Source: Metabacillus litoralis
GTDB taxonomy: Bacteria > Bacillota > Bacilli > Bacillales > Bacillaceae
Direction: 5' to 3'
Length of the DNA stretch: 64,000 nucleotides
NCBI RefSeq assembly: GCF_020524045.1
Contig: NZ_JAIVKL010000007.1
Location: forward strand, 62,001-126,000
Part shown: piece after piece, positions 45,295 to 54,645 of the stretch
Position numbering within the stretch: position 1 is the first letter of the stretch
Layout: each line of letters starts with the position of its first letter
The notes under the pieces: model-generated
Told to the model about the DNA's origin: nothing
The model's database searches: none
The model's input: only the letters and a program-made list of their open reading frames with translations
Translations under genes and position numbers: made by a program

Positions 45295-45329
45295 CTTATT
45301 ATACATATGTCTTATTTATAAAATAGAAA

Positions 45330-45491
45330 AGCTCTTTTCTGAAAGATTGTTGCTGATGGACCTATTATGCAGTGGAAAAATTGTTGTTATAGCAAAAGGT
45401 ACTATCCTATGAAGAAAAGATGCCACTATGCTTTATATCATGCTGTAAACTTGGATTTGTTAAAGTAACATAGTTTAGGAAAAAGGCCTTA
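45330..45491 (+). repeat. MITE-like ~165-bp repeat, copy 5
   Basis: AGCTCTTTTCTGAAAGATTG at the left end, AACATAGTTTAGGAAAAAGG then CCTT at the right. Centre GGTACTATCCTATGAAGAAA is nearly the same as in copy 4. Confidence 0.8.
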
Positions 45492-45700
45492 AGATAAAAG
45501 GGCTAAAACTATACTAATGTACACACTTATCTTTTGTGAGAATTGCTAAATATTACACACACAATATGGAAATCCAGCTGAAAATAAAAATGTAAAAATA
45601 TTCCTGTTAAACTGCTAAAATATTTTTTTTCATGATTTATGCATACTTTCTTGCAAATTAGGGAACGAATAGATTTGTGAGAGGAGTGGACAGGAATTAT

Positions 45701-46426
45701 ATGATAAGTATAAAGAGAGTAAGTAAAAGAATTATTATGACGTTACTATTTTTAGGTGCACTAACCACTACATTTGAAGCCATATCAGGTGTTAAAGCGA
45801 AGGATATTGCAAATTGGTATGGTTATGATTATTTAAGTACAGGAAATACCGATAGTGTTGATCAATCAAGTGATAAAGATACATTTAGGTTTTTGGGACT
45901 TACATTTAAATCCCTTAGAAGTGAACCAACTGTGACGAAAGAGATATCATCAAGTGTAGAAGCTGTAAATCAAGATGTTTCATTGGAGGAAGATTTTGAT
46001 TGGTCTAAGTATCCTGCTAAAAAAGTAATTGCAACGGGATACACAGCGGGTGTGGAATCAACAGGTAAAAGCCCAGATCATCCAAGCTATGGGATTACAT
46101 ATTCAGGTGTTAAGGTAAAACGTGATTTATACTCGACTGTTGCTGCAGATTTAGATGTTTTTCCACTTGGAACAATTTTATTCATTCCAGGTTACGGCTT
46201 TGGTGTTGTAGCAGACAAAGGTGGAGCCATTAAGGGAGACAAATTGGATCTCTATTATGAAACAGTTAGTGAAGTATATAATGATTGGGGTAAAAAACAT
46301 TTAGATGTCTATATTGTCGAAATGGGTGACGGAAAAATCACAGAGCAACAATTAGAAAAATTAAATAATGAAGAATCCATGCAAGTTTTTAGACAAAAAT
46401 TTATTAAAGATAAAACAAAAAGCTAA
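45701..46426 (+). CDS. yuiC: 3D-domain protein YuiC (Sps-like muralytic enzyme)
   Basis: This 241-residue exported protein has a signal/anchor helix at about 8-30 and a C-terminal 3D domain (about 105-205). That is the fold of lytic transglycosylase MltA and of the Sps stationary-phase muralytic factors. Conserved parts are [24 protein letters not shown] and the [15 protein letters not shown] end with the Asp residues after which 3D is named. It should cleave peptidoglycan during stationary phase or germination. The start taken is ATG 45701, 7 bp after AGGAAT; GTG 45677 is possible. Confidence 0.88.
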   Translation: MISIKRVSKRIIMTLLFLGALTTTFEAISGVKAKDIANWYGYDYLSTGNTDSVDQSSDKDTFRFLGLTFKSLRSEPTVTKEISSSVEAVNQDVSLEEDFDWSKYPAKKVIATGYTAGVESTGKSPDHPSYGITYSGVKVKRDLYSTVAADLDVFPLGTILFIPGYGFGVVADKGGAIKGDKLDLYYETVSEVYNDWGKKHLDVYIVEMGDGKITEQQLEKLNNEESMQVFRQKFIKDKTKS

Positions 46427-46450
46427 TGGGTCTAGCCCATTAGCTTTTCT
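46417..46450 (+). terminator. Terminator overlapping the yuiC stop codon
   Basis: AAAAGCTAATGGG/CCCATTAGCTTTT; the first arm contains the TAA stop codon. Confidence 0.85.
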
Positions 46451-46494
46451 CAAGAATAATATTGAAATTCACACACTCCTAAAGCATTGAATCA

Positions 46495-47286
46495 TTATTC
46501 TTTAGGAGTAGGGTATAAATTAGGATGCAATAAATGAGCAAGCTTTTGTAAACCTGACAGTAGTCTTGGAGATGGGCGACAGAATAAAGACTCTTCTAAC
46601 AGATGAATATGTCCATTTTTTATAGCTTGTAAGTCGTGAGCGTTCTTTCTTTTTAAAACATGTGAAGGCTTCATCTTCGATTGTTTCACACCTACCCACG
46701 ATAAACAGATATGTTCAGGGTTTCTGCTAAAAACATCTTCCCAATTTGTTTGCACACTTGCTAATTCAATATCATCAAAAATATTTTTTGCTCCTGCTAA
46801 TTCACTAAGCTCGGTTAACCAATTGATTTTACCCGGAGTGAAAATAGGGTTTGGCCACCATTCAAAATAAACTGTTGTTGGTTGTTGAATGTTAGCTGAG
46901 ATCGAACGATATGTATTAAGAGTATGATTATATTTCTTTAAAACCTCTCTTGTTTCCACTTCTTTTCCAGTGGCTTTTCCTAATGTTTCAAGATTATTTG
47001 CGATATCTTGAAATGATTGTGGGTTAAAAACAATGTGAGGAATTTTACGAGCTTCCAGCTCTACTACATTTTTTTCCATTCCTGGTACACTTAAAGAAGC
47101 TAACACTAAATCCGGTTGATATGATTCAAGCAAATCCATATTAATTGAAAGATCTGGACCAAGCCTTGGAAGATGATTTAAATCTAATGGCCAGTCAGAA
47201 AAATCATCTAGTGCAACAAGATCATCCTTTAACCCTAAATAGACCGCAAGCTCTGTATTACTTGGACAAATAGAAATAAGTCTCAA
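46495..47286 (-). CDS. Cobalamin-binding protein (BtuF-like, without signal peptide)
   Basis: This 263-residue protein has the periplasmic binding protein type 3 fold used for cobalamin and siderophores: ISICPSNTELAVYLGL at the start, GPDLSINMDLLESYQPDLVLA in the middle and FEWWPNPIFTPG. The N-terminus has no signal sequence or lipobox, so it would stay in the cytoplasm, unlike typical BtuF. The start is TTG 47286 behind AAGGAGGGA, 13 bp after the yuiD stop codon, so the two genes form an operon. Confidence 0.82.
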   Translation of the reverse strand: MRLISICPSNTELAVYLGLKDDLVALDDFSDWPLDLNHLPRLGPDLSINMDLLESYQPDLVLASLSVPGMEKNVVELEARKIPHIVFNPQSFQDIANNLETLGKATGKEVETREVLKKYNHTLNTYRSISANIQQPTTVYFEWWPNPIFTPGKINWLTELSELAGAKNIFDDIELASVQTNWEDVFSRNPEHICLSWVGVKQSKMKPSHVLKRKNAHDLQAIKNGHIHLLEESLFCRPSPRLLSGLQKLAHLLHPNLYPTPKE

Positions 47287-47299
47287 ACTATCCCTCCTT

Positions 47300-47779
47300 T
47301 TAAAGTGTAAAAATGAAATGTAGTAAAAGTGCTAAGGTAATGCCGGTTAATCCACCAAAAAACACTTCGATTGGCTGATGACCTAAAAGCTCCTTCAACT
47401 TCTTTTGTTTATCTTTCACTTCTTTATTTGGCCATACTTTCGCTTCTTCAACAAAGGTATTAAAATCAAGCACTAATTGGTTCAAAACAGTTGCTTGCTC
47501 ACCTGCATGTCTTCTTACTCCAGTAGCATCAAACATTGTAATAATAGCAAAAACAGCTGCTATCGCAAAAATAGAAGAATCTAATCCATGATCAAGTGCT
47601 ACACCTGTAGCGAGAGCAGTAACAGCTGCTGAATGGGAGCTAGGCATACCACCAGTACTTGTGACAAGAGACCAGTCCCACTTTCTTGTCGCAATAAACA
47701 AAATAGGTACCTTAACAAATTGTGCAAAGAAAATAGCTGATAATGCTGCAATTAAAGGGAAATTTAGAAATAGTTCCAA
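47300..47779 (-). CDS. yuiD: Divergent PAP2/DUF212 family membrane protein YuiD
   Basis: This 159-residue membrane protein of the acid phosphatase/vanadium haloperoxidase-related DUF212 family has the core TGGMPSSHSAAVTALATGVA and DATGVRRHAGEQA, containing the SxxH and RxxxH residues typical of PAP2 active sites. There are about four helices. The start is TTG 47779, about 9 bp after AAAGGAG, in agreement with B. subtilis YuiD; an ATG at 47797 lies on the site. Substrate unknown. Confidence 0.88.
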   Translation of the reverse strand: MELFLNFPLIAALSAIFFAQFVKVPILFIATRKWDWSLVTSTGGMPSSHSAAVTALATGVALDHGLDSSIFAIAAVFAIITMFDATGVRRHAGEQATVLNQLVLDFNTFVEEAKVWPNKEVKDKQKKLKELLGHQPIEVFFGGLTGITLALLLHFIFTL

Positions 47780-48175
47780 GATGAGTGCTCCTTTCATGTG
47801 AAAAACATTGACTTGAGTTGCTTACAATTTTAAATAAAACAATCAGTTTGATACAATAAAATAGAAATACTTGTAGAAAACAAAATATTTATTTATGTAT
47901 GTCATTTCAAAGCTAGTAAACAATAAAAATGATTTTTCTCATTATAGCATATCTTCTAATTCTATCCTTATAATGAGAATAAAGTTATAGACTCTAGCTC
48001 TGTTAAATGAGGGTGTTGTTTTCCGTTACTGATTCCGAGCTTTCAGAAAATGTTATGGAATTTTCGTGTAAACTGTGCGCCTGTGAGATCACCCTTAGAC
48101 TTAATATACTCTAATTTTCTACACCTTGTATTTTTTGGGTTATTTGTTTTTAAAATTTCTATGGAGGTGTTGTTA
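47780..48175. other. yuiD/pepA divergent region with a decayed GC repeat
   Basis: The reading frame is open upstream of pepA from 48050, but this is a leader, not gene. Around 48012-48100 GTTGTTTTCCGTTACTGATT and CTGTGCGCCTGTGAGATC are remnants of the GC-rich repeat. Nothing else is seen. Confidence 0.5.
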
Positions 48176-49681
48176 GTGTTTCAAGTACATAATCAGCTTA
48201 ATTTAGAAAATCAGCACGAAACTCTTGTGATTGGTTTATTTCAACAAAACAATAAATTATCAGGTATCTTAGCAGATTTGGATCAACATTTAGAAGGTCA
48301 ACTTTCAGTTTTAATAAAAGATGGTGACTTATCTGCAAAAAGAAAAACCATTACTAAAATACATACCCTTGGAAAGCTTCCTGTAAAACGTATTTATATA
48401 GTGGGATTAGGTAAAGAAAAATTGTTGGATTTCCAATCGGTTAAAGAAGTGTTCGGTAAAGTATTCCAAACAGTTCAAGAGATAAAAGTTCAAGAACTCA
48501 CAGTTGCATTAGAAACATTTGTTGCAGCGAATCTTGACCAAAATGAAGCAGCTCACGCATTAGCTGAAGCATTTGCTTTATCAACATATAAGATACAAGA
48601 TTACAAACAAAAAACAAATGAGCCAGAAACTAAGATCGAAACCATTCATATTGCCGTTGATACAGAGGAGACTGGTGAAATTAAATCTAGTCTAGAGATT
48701 GGATATGCGTTTGGTCAAGGCACAAATAGTGCAAGAACATTAACAAATATGCCACCAAATCTTTTAACCGCAACAGAACTTGCATCATATTCGATTGAAT
48801 TGGCAAAGAAATATCAATTTGATTATGAAATTCTTGAAAAGGATGAAATGGAACGACTTGGAATGGGAGCGTTATTAGCTGTAAATAAAGGTTCAGAAGA
48901 GCCCCCAAAAATGATTGTTTTAAAATACCAAGGTAAAGAAGAGTGGACAGATGTTATTGGTTTGGTAGGAAAAGGGATTACCTACGATACAGGAGGCTAT
49001 TCAATAAAACCAAAAGATGGAATTGTTGGGATGAAAACAGATATGGGTGGAGCTGCATCTGTGCTTGGAGCCATGGAGATTATTGGTGAAATCAAGCCAG
49101 AACAAAATGTTGTTGCTGTCATCCCATCTACCGATAATATGATCAGTGGCGGTGCCTTTAAGCCTGATGATGTTATTGTTTCGCTAAGTGGAAAAACGAT
49201 TGAGGTATTAAACACAGATGCTGAAGGACGACTTGCTCTTGCTGATGGAGTGACATATGCAAAACATCATGGCGCAAATTATTTAGTAGATGTTGCAACA
49301 CTAACTGGAGGAGTAATCATTGCCTTAGGTACTGATACGACAGGCGCAATGACGAACAATGAACCATTATTTGAACAAATTCTTCAAGCATCACATGAAT
49401 GTGAAGAACCGGTTTGGCGCTTACCAATATTCGAAAAAGATAAAAAGCGCGTTCGTAATAGTAAAATGGCAGACCTAAACAACTCACCAGGTCGTGAAGG
49501 TCATGCGATAATGGCTGGAGCCTTTATCGGAGAATTTGCTGAAGAAACACCATGGGTTCACCTCGACATAGCAGGAACAGCTACAACATCAAAAGAAACT
49601 GACCTAGGTCCATCAGGTGCAACAGGTGTGATGGCTAGGACATTAGCTACATTTGTTGAACGTTTTGAGGTTAATGAATAA
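48176..49681 (+). CDS. pepA: Leucyl aminopeptidase, M17 family (YuiE)
   Basis: This 501-residue M17 metallo-aminopeptidase removes N-terminal leucine and similar residues from peptides. The C-terminal catalytic domain has [17 protein letters not shown] with the metal Lys and Asp, MKTDMGGAA, and [12 protein letters not shown] with Asp, Glu and the catalytic Arg. The start is GTG 48176, 7 bp after GGAGGTG; this gives the length of B. subtilis YuiE. An ATG at 48050 would add 42 residues encoded by repeat debris and is rejected. Confidence 0.93.
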   Translation: MFQVHNQLNLENQHETLVIGLFQQNNKLSGILADLDQHLEGQLSVLIKDGDLSAKRKTITKIHTLGKLPVKRIYIVGLGKEKLLDFQSVKEVFGKVFQTVQEIKVQELTVALETFVAANLDQNEAAHALAEAFALSTYKIQDYKQKTNEPETKIETIHIAVDTEETGEIKSSLEIGYAFGQGTNSARTLTNMPPNLLTATELASYSIELAKKYQFDYEILEKDEMERLGMGALLAVNKGSEEPPKMIVLKYQGKEEWTDVIGLVGKGITYDTGGYSIKPKDGIVGMKTDMGGAASVLGAMEIIGEIKPEQNVVAVIPSTDNMISGGAFKPDDVIVSLSGKTIEVLNTDAEGRLALADGVTYAKHHGANYLVDVATLTGGVIIALGTDTTGAMTNNEPLFEQILQASHECEEPVWRLPIFEKDKKRVRNSKMADLNNSPGREGHAIMAGAFIGEFAEETPWVHLDIAGTATTSKETDLGPSGATGVMARTLATFVERFEVNE

Positions 49682-49773
49682 ATTGTTTTGTAGAAAGAAC
49701 TTCCTTATTTGTAAGTAATTTATGGTCGCTAGGAAGTCACAAACTATAGAAATAACAATTAAAAAAACATACC

Positions 49774-49814
49774 AAAAAAGCTTGAGGAGTTTATTTTAAC
49801 CTCAAGCTTTTTTT
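49774..49814 (+). terminator. Terminator of pepA
   Basis: AAAAAAGCTTGAGG/CCTCAAGCTTTTTT stem. Confidence 0.85.
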
Positions 49815-49945
49815 CCGTTAATAGGCACGGTGTTTACTTCGCAATTAAAATGCCATATTTTAGATATCTGTGCTGGTTAGTTATTATGTTTCTGAATTAC
49901 TATCTTTTAGAGAAGGGATTAATTTAAAATGTTAGGTAGTACCGT

Positions 49946-50087
49946 ATTCGTTACATTTCGCTTCAGACACTTGCTTTCCGCAGGGAGGAAGCTGAGCCTC
50001 CTCGGCTTCGCCTGTGGGGTCTCAGCCTTTCCTCTACACCTGCAGGAGTCAAGTGTCTTCCGCTCCATTACACTAAGGTTATAGAAA
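49946..50087 (+). repeat. GC-rich intergenic repeat, copy 5
   Basis: CTTGCTTTCCGCAGGGAGGA, then GCTGAGCCTCCTCGGCTTCG, TGGGGTCTCAGCCTTTCCTC and TCTTCCGCTCCATTACACTA. It belongs to the subfamily also found in the composite cassettes, but here without the outer GAGGCTGGGACATAA ends. Confidence 0.8.
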
Positions 50088-50345
50088 TAGTTTAATAGAA
50101 CAATCTTAATAAAAAAAAGAACCTACAAATAAAATAAGTTAAAGTGTATTTCTTCAATTTACTTAAACCAAGATAGTTTACAAAGGAGTTCTTAATTTTG
50201 AATATAGTTCAGACAATTTAAAAAGGTTATCTAAGTATCTCATTTTTGTTATTTAACACTATTGACATAGTTTTTCAAAGTCTTCAAAATCTTGATCTTT
50301 ACATGAAGAAGCAATAGATCAGTTTATCACAATAATAAAATCCTA

Positions 50346-50374
50346 TTGACATAATAAAAAAAGCTATGTTAAAT
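50346..50374 (+). promoter_or_regulatory. Candidate SigA promoter of yuiF
   Basis: TTGACA (50346-50351), 17-bp spacer, TTAAAT (50369-50374), about 65 bp before the gene. Confidence 0.6.
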
Positions 50375-50438
50375 TATACTCTGTTATTTTATTTCTCTAC
50401 CATATTAGCAAACTAAAGGATTTTTGGAGGTCTACATC

Positions 50439-51773
50439 ATGAACGCTGTTATCATCGCAGTTTTAGTTATGCTTATTTTAAGCTTAGTAAGAATAAATGT
50501 TGTCTTTGCCCTTGTAATTGGTGCACTTATTGGCGGGCTCACCGGAGGTTTAGATATAGCTACAACAATCCAAACCTTTACAAATGGTCTTGGAGGTAAC
50601 GCTACAGTTGCGTTAAGTTATGCATTGCTAGGTGCATTTGCGGTTGCATTATCAAAAACAGGGTTACCTGATGCCATTGTAGAAGGTGCGATTAAATTAG
50701 TTGGTCGTGAAGGGGAAGCAAGACGAAAAACTCTTTCTAAAGTTTTGCTCGTTTTAATGATTCTTACCATATCGATTTTTTCACAAAATGTCATACCTGT
50801 TCATATTGCGTTTATCCCAGTTCTTATTCCACCATTATTGAAAGTTCTAAACGAGCTACAAGTGGACCGTCGCTTAATTGCAACTGTCATCACATTTGGT
50901 TTAGTTACACCTTACATGTTTTTACCAGTAGGTTTTGGTGCGATCTTTCATGAAATTATGCAAACAAACATGGAACAAAATGGTCTTGTTGTCTCTTTAG
51001 CTGATATTCCAGCAGCCATGTCTATTCCAGCGATTGGAATGGTTTTAGGATTATTAACAGCAATATTTATATCTTATCGTAAGAAAAGAACATATGAAAC
51101 TCGTGAAGTAGCCCGGCAGGAAGCGAGTCATACTTATACAGCTAAAAGTCTTGTAATCGCTATTGTAGCCATTATCGTGTCACTTTCCGTTCAGCTTTAT
51201 CTTTCACAGCAGCTGGGTGTTGAAGGGATGATATTTGGGGCATTAGCTGGTGTAGTAGTGATTTATCTAGGAGGGTCACTTAAACGATCGGAAGCAGATG
51301 TAATAATGACAAATGGGATGAAAATGATGGCATTTATCGGTTTTGTTATGATTACAGCATCTGGTTTTGCAAGTGTCTTAAAAGAAACAGGACATGTTGA
51401 ATTGTTAGTGGAAGATGCTGCTAGCTTAATAGGTGGTAATCAAGCAATAGGTGCTTTATTAATGTTGCTTGTTGGGTTATTAGTTACAATGGGAATTGGA
51501 TCTTCCTTCTCCACAATACCTATTATCACAACAATTTTTGTTCCATTAAGTTTAGAATTAGGGTTAAGTCCCATGGCGACAATTGCGATCGTGGGTACTG
51601 CTGCAGCATTAGGTGACGCTGGTTCACCTGCATCTGATAGTACTTTAGGTCCTACATCTGGTCTAGCAGCGGATGGTAATCATAATCATATTTGGGATAC
51701 ATGTGTACCAACTTTTATTCATTATAATATTCCACTCATTTTATTTGGATGGATTGCAGCAATTATTTTATAA
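50439..51773 (+). CDS. yuiF: Na+/H+ antiporter family transporter YuiF
   Basis: This 444-residue, about 11-helix transporter shows strong resemblance to Yui[21 protein letters not shown] at the start, [39 protein letters not shown] and [18 protein letters not shown] near the end. The last is a typical re-entrant ion-coupling motif of this superfamily. An amino acid or other small solute could also be the cargo. The start is ATG 50439, 7 bp after GGAGGTC; a TTG at 50424 precedes the site. It ends just before the second composite cassette. Confidence 0.88.
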   Translation: MNAVIIAVLVMLILSLVRINVVFALVIGALIGGLTGGLDIATTIQTFTNGLGGNATVALSYALLGAFAVALSKTGLPDAIVEGAIKLVGREGEARRKTLSKVLLVLMILTISIFSQNVIPVHIAFIPVLIPPLLKVLNELQVDRRLIATVITFGLVTPYMFLPVGFGAIFHEIMQTNMEQNGLVVSLADIPAAMSIPAIGMVLGLLTAIFISYRKKRTYETREVARQEASHTYTAKSLVIAIVAIIVSLSVQLYLSQQLGVEGMIFGALAGVVVIYLGGSLKRSEADVIMTNGMKMMAFIGFVMITASGFASVLKETGHVELLVEDAASLIGGNQAIGALLMLLVGLLVTMGIGSSFSTIPIITTIFVPLSLELGLSPMATIAIVGTAAALGDAGSPASDSTLGPTSGLAADGNHNHIWDTCVPTFIHYNIPLILFGWIAAIIL

Positions 51774-51779
51774 ATAAAG

Positions 51780-52124
51780 AAGAGGCTGGGACATAAGTAT
51801 TTAAACTAATGATAAATCCGAATTATAAGGTGATATTTCAATTAATCATTCGCCTAATAGTTCGGATTTTTATTTGACGTTTTCAATAGATTTTTTTGGT
51901 TTTGTAAACTTATTTTTACGAACTAGTGGAATGGAGCGGAAGATACTCGGGCACCTACGGGAATAGAGGAAAGGCTGAGACCCCGTAGGCATGCCGAGGA
52001 GGCTTAGCTTCCTCCCCGTGGAAAGCGAGTGTCTGCAGCGCAATGGAACGAACTTGTTTCTTCAGCTTAACTGAATTTAGATTTATTCTCTTTTTGTATA
52101 ACTTCTTTAATTATGTCCAAGCCC
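51780..52124 (-). repeat. Composite repeat cassette, copy 2 (inverted; contains GC-rich copy 6)
   Basis: Reverse complement of the 28493 cassette: AGAGGCTGGGACATAAG end, a TCCGAATTATAAGG / TTCGGATTT hairpin, the GC-rich block 51913-52062 and the TTATGTCCAAGCCC end. Its two ends are 6 bp from yuiF and 9 bp from the next small gene. Confidence 0.85.
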
Positions 52125-52132
52125 ATTTTCGT

Positions 52133-52276
52133 CTATTTCATTCTCTCCAGTAACTCCTCATCATCCCACTCTAGTATTTGGTCTACTAATTCGGGATTTT
52201 TTTCTATCAATTCTTTCTCTAATTCTTCTCTATCTTTTATATCTAAGAAATATCTTTTTAATAATAAAGCTTTCAT
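52133..52276 (-). CDS. 47-residue hypothetical protein
   Basis: A small acidic, helical protein, MKALLLKRYFLDIKDREELE followed by a Glu-rich stretch ending DDEELLERMK. ATG 52276 is about 7 bp after AGGGTGA on the complementary strand. The opposite-strand frame across it is Ser-rich and looks like a shadow of this gene. No family known; the good ribosome site and amphipathic pattern are the only support. Confidence 0.5.
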   Translation of the reverse strand: MKALLLKRYFLDIKDREELEKELIEKNPELVDQILEWDDEELLERMK

Positions 52277-52454
52277 CTCGACTCACCCTCTTTGTTTACT
52301 ATACTATCTTTATTGACAAAACTAGAATATATTATACATTGAAATTTGAAAAATAGTAAAAGTGATAGGGAAGATTTTTCGACAAAGCTTTCTCTTGTAT
52401 CGTAGTTTTAGGCATTGTATCATTAAATTAGCCTATTATTGGGAGGTCTTTTAA

Positions 52455-52994
52455 CTGATTTGGATCAAAGAACACAAATTATTAGTTTCTAGTATTATTA
52501 TTATATCCATCTTTTTAGGAGTGTTTGGAGTTATATTAGTAGATATGATTGATAATCAACCTGCTTCTTCATCACAAACAGTTGAGAAGAATGATGTTGA
52601 TAATAAAGAAGGTAAGGATTCTACTAATGAAACGATTGTAACTGGAAATCCCTTTGGAAAAGGTAAATCTACTTTGTCAGAGGAAGATATTCTTAATTAT
52701 ATGCATGGAATGTCACATCAAAAAGTTATAGCAGAGGAAAAGTGGCTTCACTATGAAATGACAAGTGAGAGGATTCAGTACTTGATTGGTGTAATTGAAA
52801 GCGGGGACTATAAAAACAAAGACAAATATCTGACTATCCTCAATAAATGGAAAGATGGTAATTTTTCTGAAGCTGATAAAGATCATAATGTTATTTGGAG
52901 CTTACAAGGTGGAACGGTAGGGGAAGCGACAGGAGTTATGAGTGCTGAACAGGAAGAGAGCTATTTGGAAACGTATGAGGGTAAGATTCAGTAG
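52455..52994 (+). CDS. DUF6241 family membrane-anchored protein, non-ATG start likely
   Basis: The C-terminal 100 residues match DUF6241: MHGMSHQKVIAEEKW, MTSERIQYLI, ILNKWKDGNFSEADKDHNVI and LQGGTVGEATGVMS. The reading frame continues upstream of the first GTG (52521) through a hydrophobic segment (LLVSSIIIISIFLGVFGVIL) to a stop at 52452. GGGAGGTC (52441-52448) lies 6 bp before CTG 52455. No ATG, GTG or TTG falls between, so CTG (or ATT 52458) seems to be the start, giving 179 residues with an N-terminal anchor. GTG 52521 would cut off the anchor and has no spaced site. Function unknown. Confidence 0.75.
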   Translation: MIWIKEHKLLVSSIIIISIFLGVFGVILVDMIDNQPASSSQTVEKNDVDNKEGKDSTNETIVTGNPFGKGKSTLSEEDILNYMHGMSHQKVIAEEKWLHYEMTSERIQYLIGVIESGDYKNKDKYLTILNKWKDGNFSEADKDHNVIWSLQGGTVGEATGVMSAEQEESYLETYEGKIQ

Positions 52995-53001
52995 ATAAAA
53001 T

Positions 53002-53032
53002 AAAAAGACAGCGTTTTTGCTGTCTTTTTGTT
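53002..53032. terminator. Bidirectional terminator DUF6241 gene/bioY
   Basis: AAAAAGACAGC/GCTGTCTTTTT stem with T-runs both ways. Confidence 0.88.
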
Positions 53033-53616
53033 TACGCAGCTATTCTTTTACTTGTCGCCTTTGTTACGGCAAAATATATACGTGGTGCTATAGCAGCGCC
53101 AAGAATAGTGAAAGCAATATCTTTGACCATAAACCATAACATCACAATCCATGCCGCACCATATGACATATGGGCATTAATCCAGACATTTAGAGCTAGC
53201 CACATGTACGTCGTCCCCACTACGTAAATCGTAGCAATTCCAACAAAAGAGGCAGTATAGAAAGCAGATGGTTTCTTCTCTTTACTTAACTCCAACACTT
53301 TACCCACTAAAAATGCAGTAACAATATAAGATAGTATAAATCCGCCAGTACTTCCAAAAATAACACCAATACCACCGCTGAATTGTGCGAACACAGGCGC
53401 TCCAGCTATTCCTACCAATGCATAAATCGTCATAGAAAGTGCACCAAGGCGACTACCTAGTAGTAAACCTGCTAAAATACAGAAAAATGGTTGCATTGAT
53501 AATGGTACACCTGCTACTTCAAGAAAAGGTGCCCAAGAAGTAATGTTTGCGCCAACTGCCATTAACGCGGCAAACATACCAACTAATGAAATATCATATG
53601 TACTTAATTTTTTCAT
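53032..53616 (-). CDS. bioY: Biotin transporter substrate-binding subunit BioY
   Basis: This 194-residue S-component of an ECF-type transporter binds biotin in the membrane and works with a shared energising module encoded elsewhere. About six helices; the family motif FxGGIG is in QFSGGIGVIFGSTGGF (about 78-93). ATG follows AAGGGGGAG on the complementary strand. A BirA operator overlaps its promoter, so expression falls when biotin is plentiful. Confidence 0.93.
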   Translation of the reverse strand: MKKLSTYDISLVGMFAALMAVGANITSWAPFLEVAGVPLSMQPFFCILAGLLLGSRLGALSMTIYALVGIAGAPVFAQFSGGIGVIFGSTGGFILSYIVTAFLVGKVLELSKEKKPSAFYTASFVGIATIYVVGTTYMWLALNVWINAHMSYGAAWIVMLWFMVKDIAFTILGAAIAPRIYFAVTKATSKRIAA

Positions 53617-53662
53617 CTTAACTCCCCCTTAGATATAATGATTATGATTAATATCTATAGTT

Positions 53663-53691
53663 AGAATAATCGAGAAAAAAAATTATGTCAA
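53663..53691 (-). promoter_or_regulatory. bioY promoter
   Basis: On the minus strand TTGACA (53691-53686), 17-bp spacer, TATTCT (53668-53663). The -35 box lies inside the BirA operator. Confidence 0.65.
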
Positions 53692-53715
53692 CTTAATTCT
53701 AAATATAGTTAACAA
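53685..53715 (-). promoter_or_regulatory. BirA operator
   Basis: ATGTCAAC (53685-53692), 15-bp spacer, GTTAACAA (53708-53715). This fits the Firmicute BirA pattern TTGTTAAC-N14/15-GTTAACAA with two mismatches, both in the left half. Confidence 0.75.
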
Positions 53716-53739
53716 ATGAGAAAGGAGAGTTTTCTTTAT

Positions 53740-54339
53740 ATGTATTTTGGAAAAAAGAAAAACAGAGATAATCAGTCAGAAAGAGTTCCACCAAATCAAA
53801 ATGTGACCACAACATTTCCTGTTTTACATTCAGGAAATGTGCCTTATTATACAGATCTGTCAAAATGGAATCTACAAGTATATGGGCTTGTTGATAATCC
53901 AAAGTTATTTACAATAGAGGATATCATGACTTTTCCTCAAACGGATTTATTAAATGATATTCATTGTGTAACAGGTTGGTCAAAGCTTGATGCAAACTGG
54001 CAAGGAGTTAAAACTCAAGATTTAGTAGTAGATGTGAAAATCAAATCTACCGCAAAGTTTGTTATTCTACACGCAGAAGAAGGCTGGACAACAAATCTTT
54101 CTATCAGTGATTTCTTAAAAGAAACAAGCCTTATTGCTCATTCATTTGATCATAAAAAATTAACACCTGAACATGGCTATCCACTTAGAGGTGTTTTTCC
54201 TCACTTGTATTTTTGGAAAAGCGCAAAATGGTTAAGAGGTATACAATTTACCGAGCATAACCATCCTGGATTTTGGGAGAGAAATGGTTATCATATGGAG
54301 GGAGATCCTTTTAAAGAACAAAGATTTAGTTATGACTGA
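53740..54339 (+). CDS. yuiH: Molybdopterin-dependent sulfite-oxidase-like protein YuiH
   Basis: This 199-residue protein is the isolated molybdopterin-binding domain of the sulfite oxidase/YedY family. The Mo-ligand cysteine is C76 in NDIHCVTGWS, followed by the FPHLYFWKSAKWLRGI block. It has no signal peptide, so it is cytoplasmic, unlike MsrP/YedY. ATG 53740 is preceded by AAAGGAGAG; the ATG at 53716 abuts the BirA box and lacks a site. It is divergent from bioY; whether BirA also controls it is unclear. Confidence 0.88.
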   Translation: MYFGKKKNRDNQSERVPPNQNVTTTFPVLHSGNVPYYTDLSKWNLQVYGLVDNPKLFTIEDIMTFPQTDLLNDIHCVTGWSKLDANWQGVKTQDLVVDVKIKSTAKFVILHAEEGWTTNLSISDFLKETSLIAHSFDHKKLTPEHGYPLRGVFPHLYFWKSAKWLRGIQFTEHNHPGFWERNGYHMEGDPFKEQRFSYD

Positions 54340-54370
54340 TTAAGCTTGGTTTTTTGAAGAAGATTATTTT

Positions 54371-54413
54371 GAGTGGTTAAAAGCAACAAGGTTTACGAAA
54401 TTGGCCTTTATTA
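54371..54413 (+). repeat. Fragment of the ~165-bp MITE-like repeat (right end)
   Basis: GAGTGGTTAAAAGCAACAAG followed by GTTTACGAAATTGGCCTTTA corresponds to the right third of the full copies. The rest of 54340-54645 shows no gene. Confidence 0.55.
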
Positions 54414-54609
54414 AAGATGAGTGAGCAAGACATAGATGTGTTATGGAGAATAAGCTGCATATGTTGTTTTGACTAGTCTTGCCCAATAAGGTTAATGGTG
54501 GTCAAAATTGTTTAATATTATAACAAAATAATGTGAGAAGATTTAGTGTTATTTCGACAACCTGTAAAATTTTTGTAGTATTTTAACACGAAGAAGCTGT
54601 AGAAACTGC

Positions 54610-54642
54610 AAAACTGACTCATGATTATGAGTCAGTTTTAAG
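54610..54642 (-). terminator. Terminator of the YjfB-like gene
   Basis: AAAACTGACTCAT/ATGAGTCAGTTTT hairpin. Confidence 0.75.
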
Positions 54643-54645
54643 TGA

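Noticed and set aside
48050-48175. N-terminal extension of pepA from ATG 48050
   Set aside because: The added 42 residues come from repeat debris and promoter sequence; GTG 48176 has an ideal ribosome site and matches the homologue's length.
52113-52316. 67-codon Ser-rich frame on the plus strand
   Set aside because: Shadow of the minus-strand 47-residue frame 52133-52276, which has the better ribosome site and amino-acid composition.
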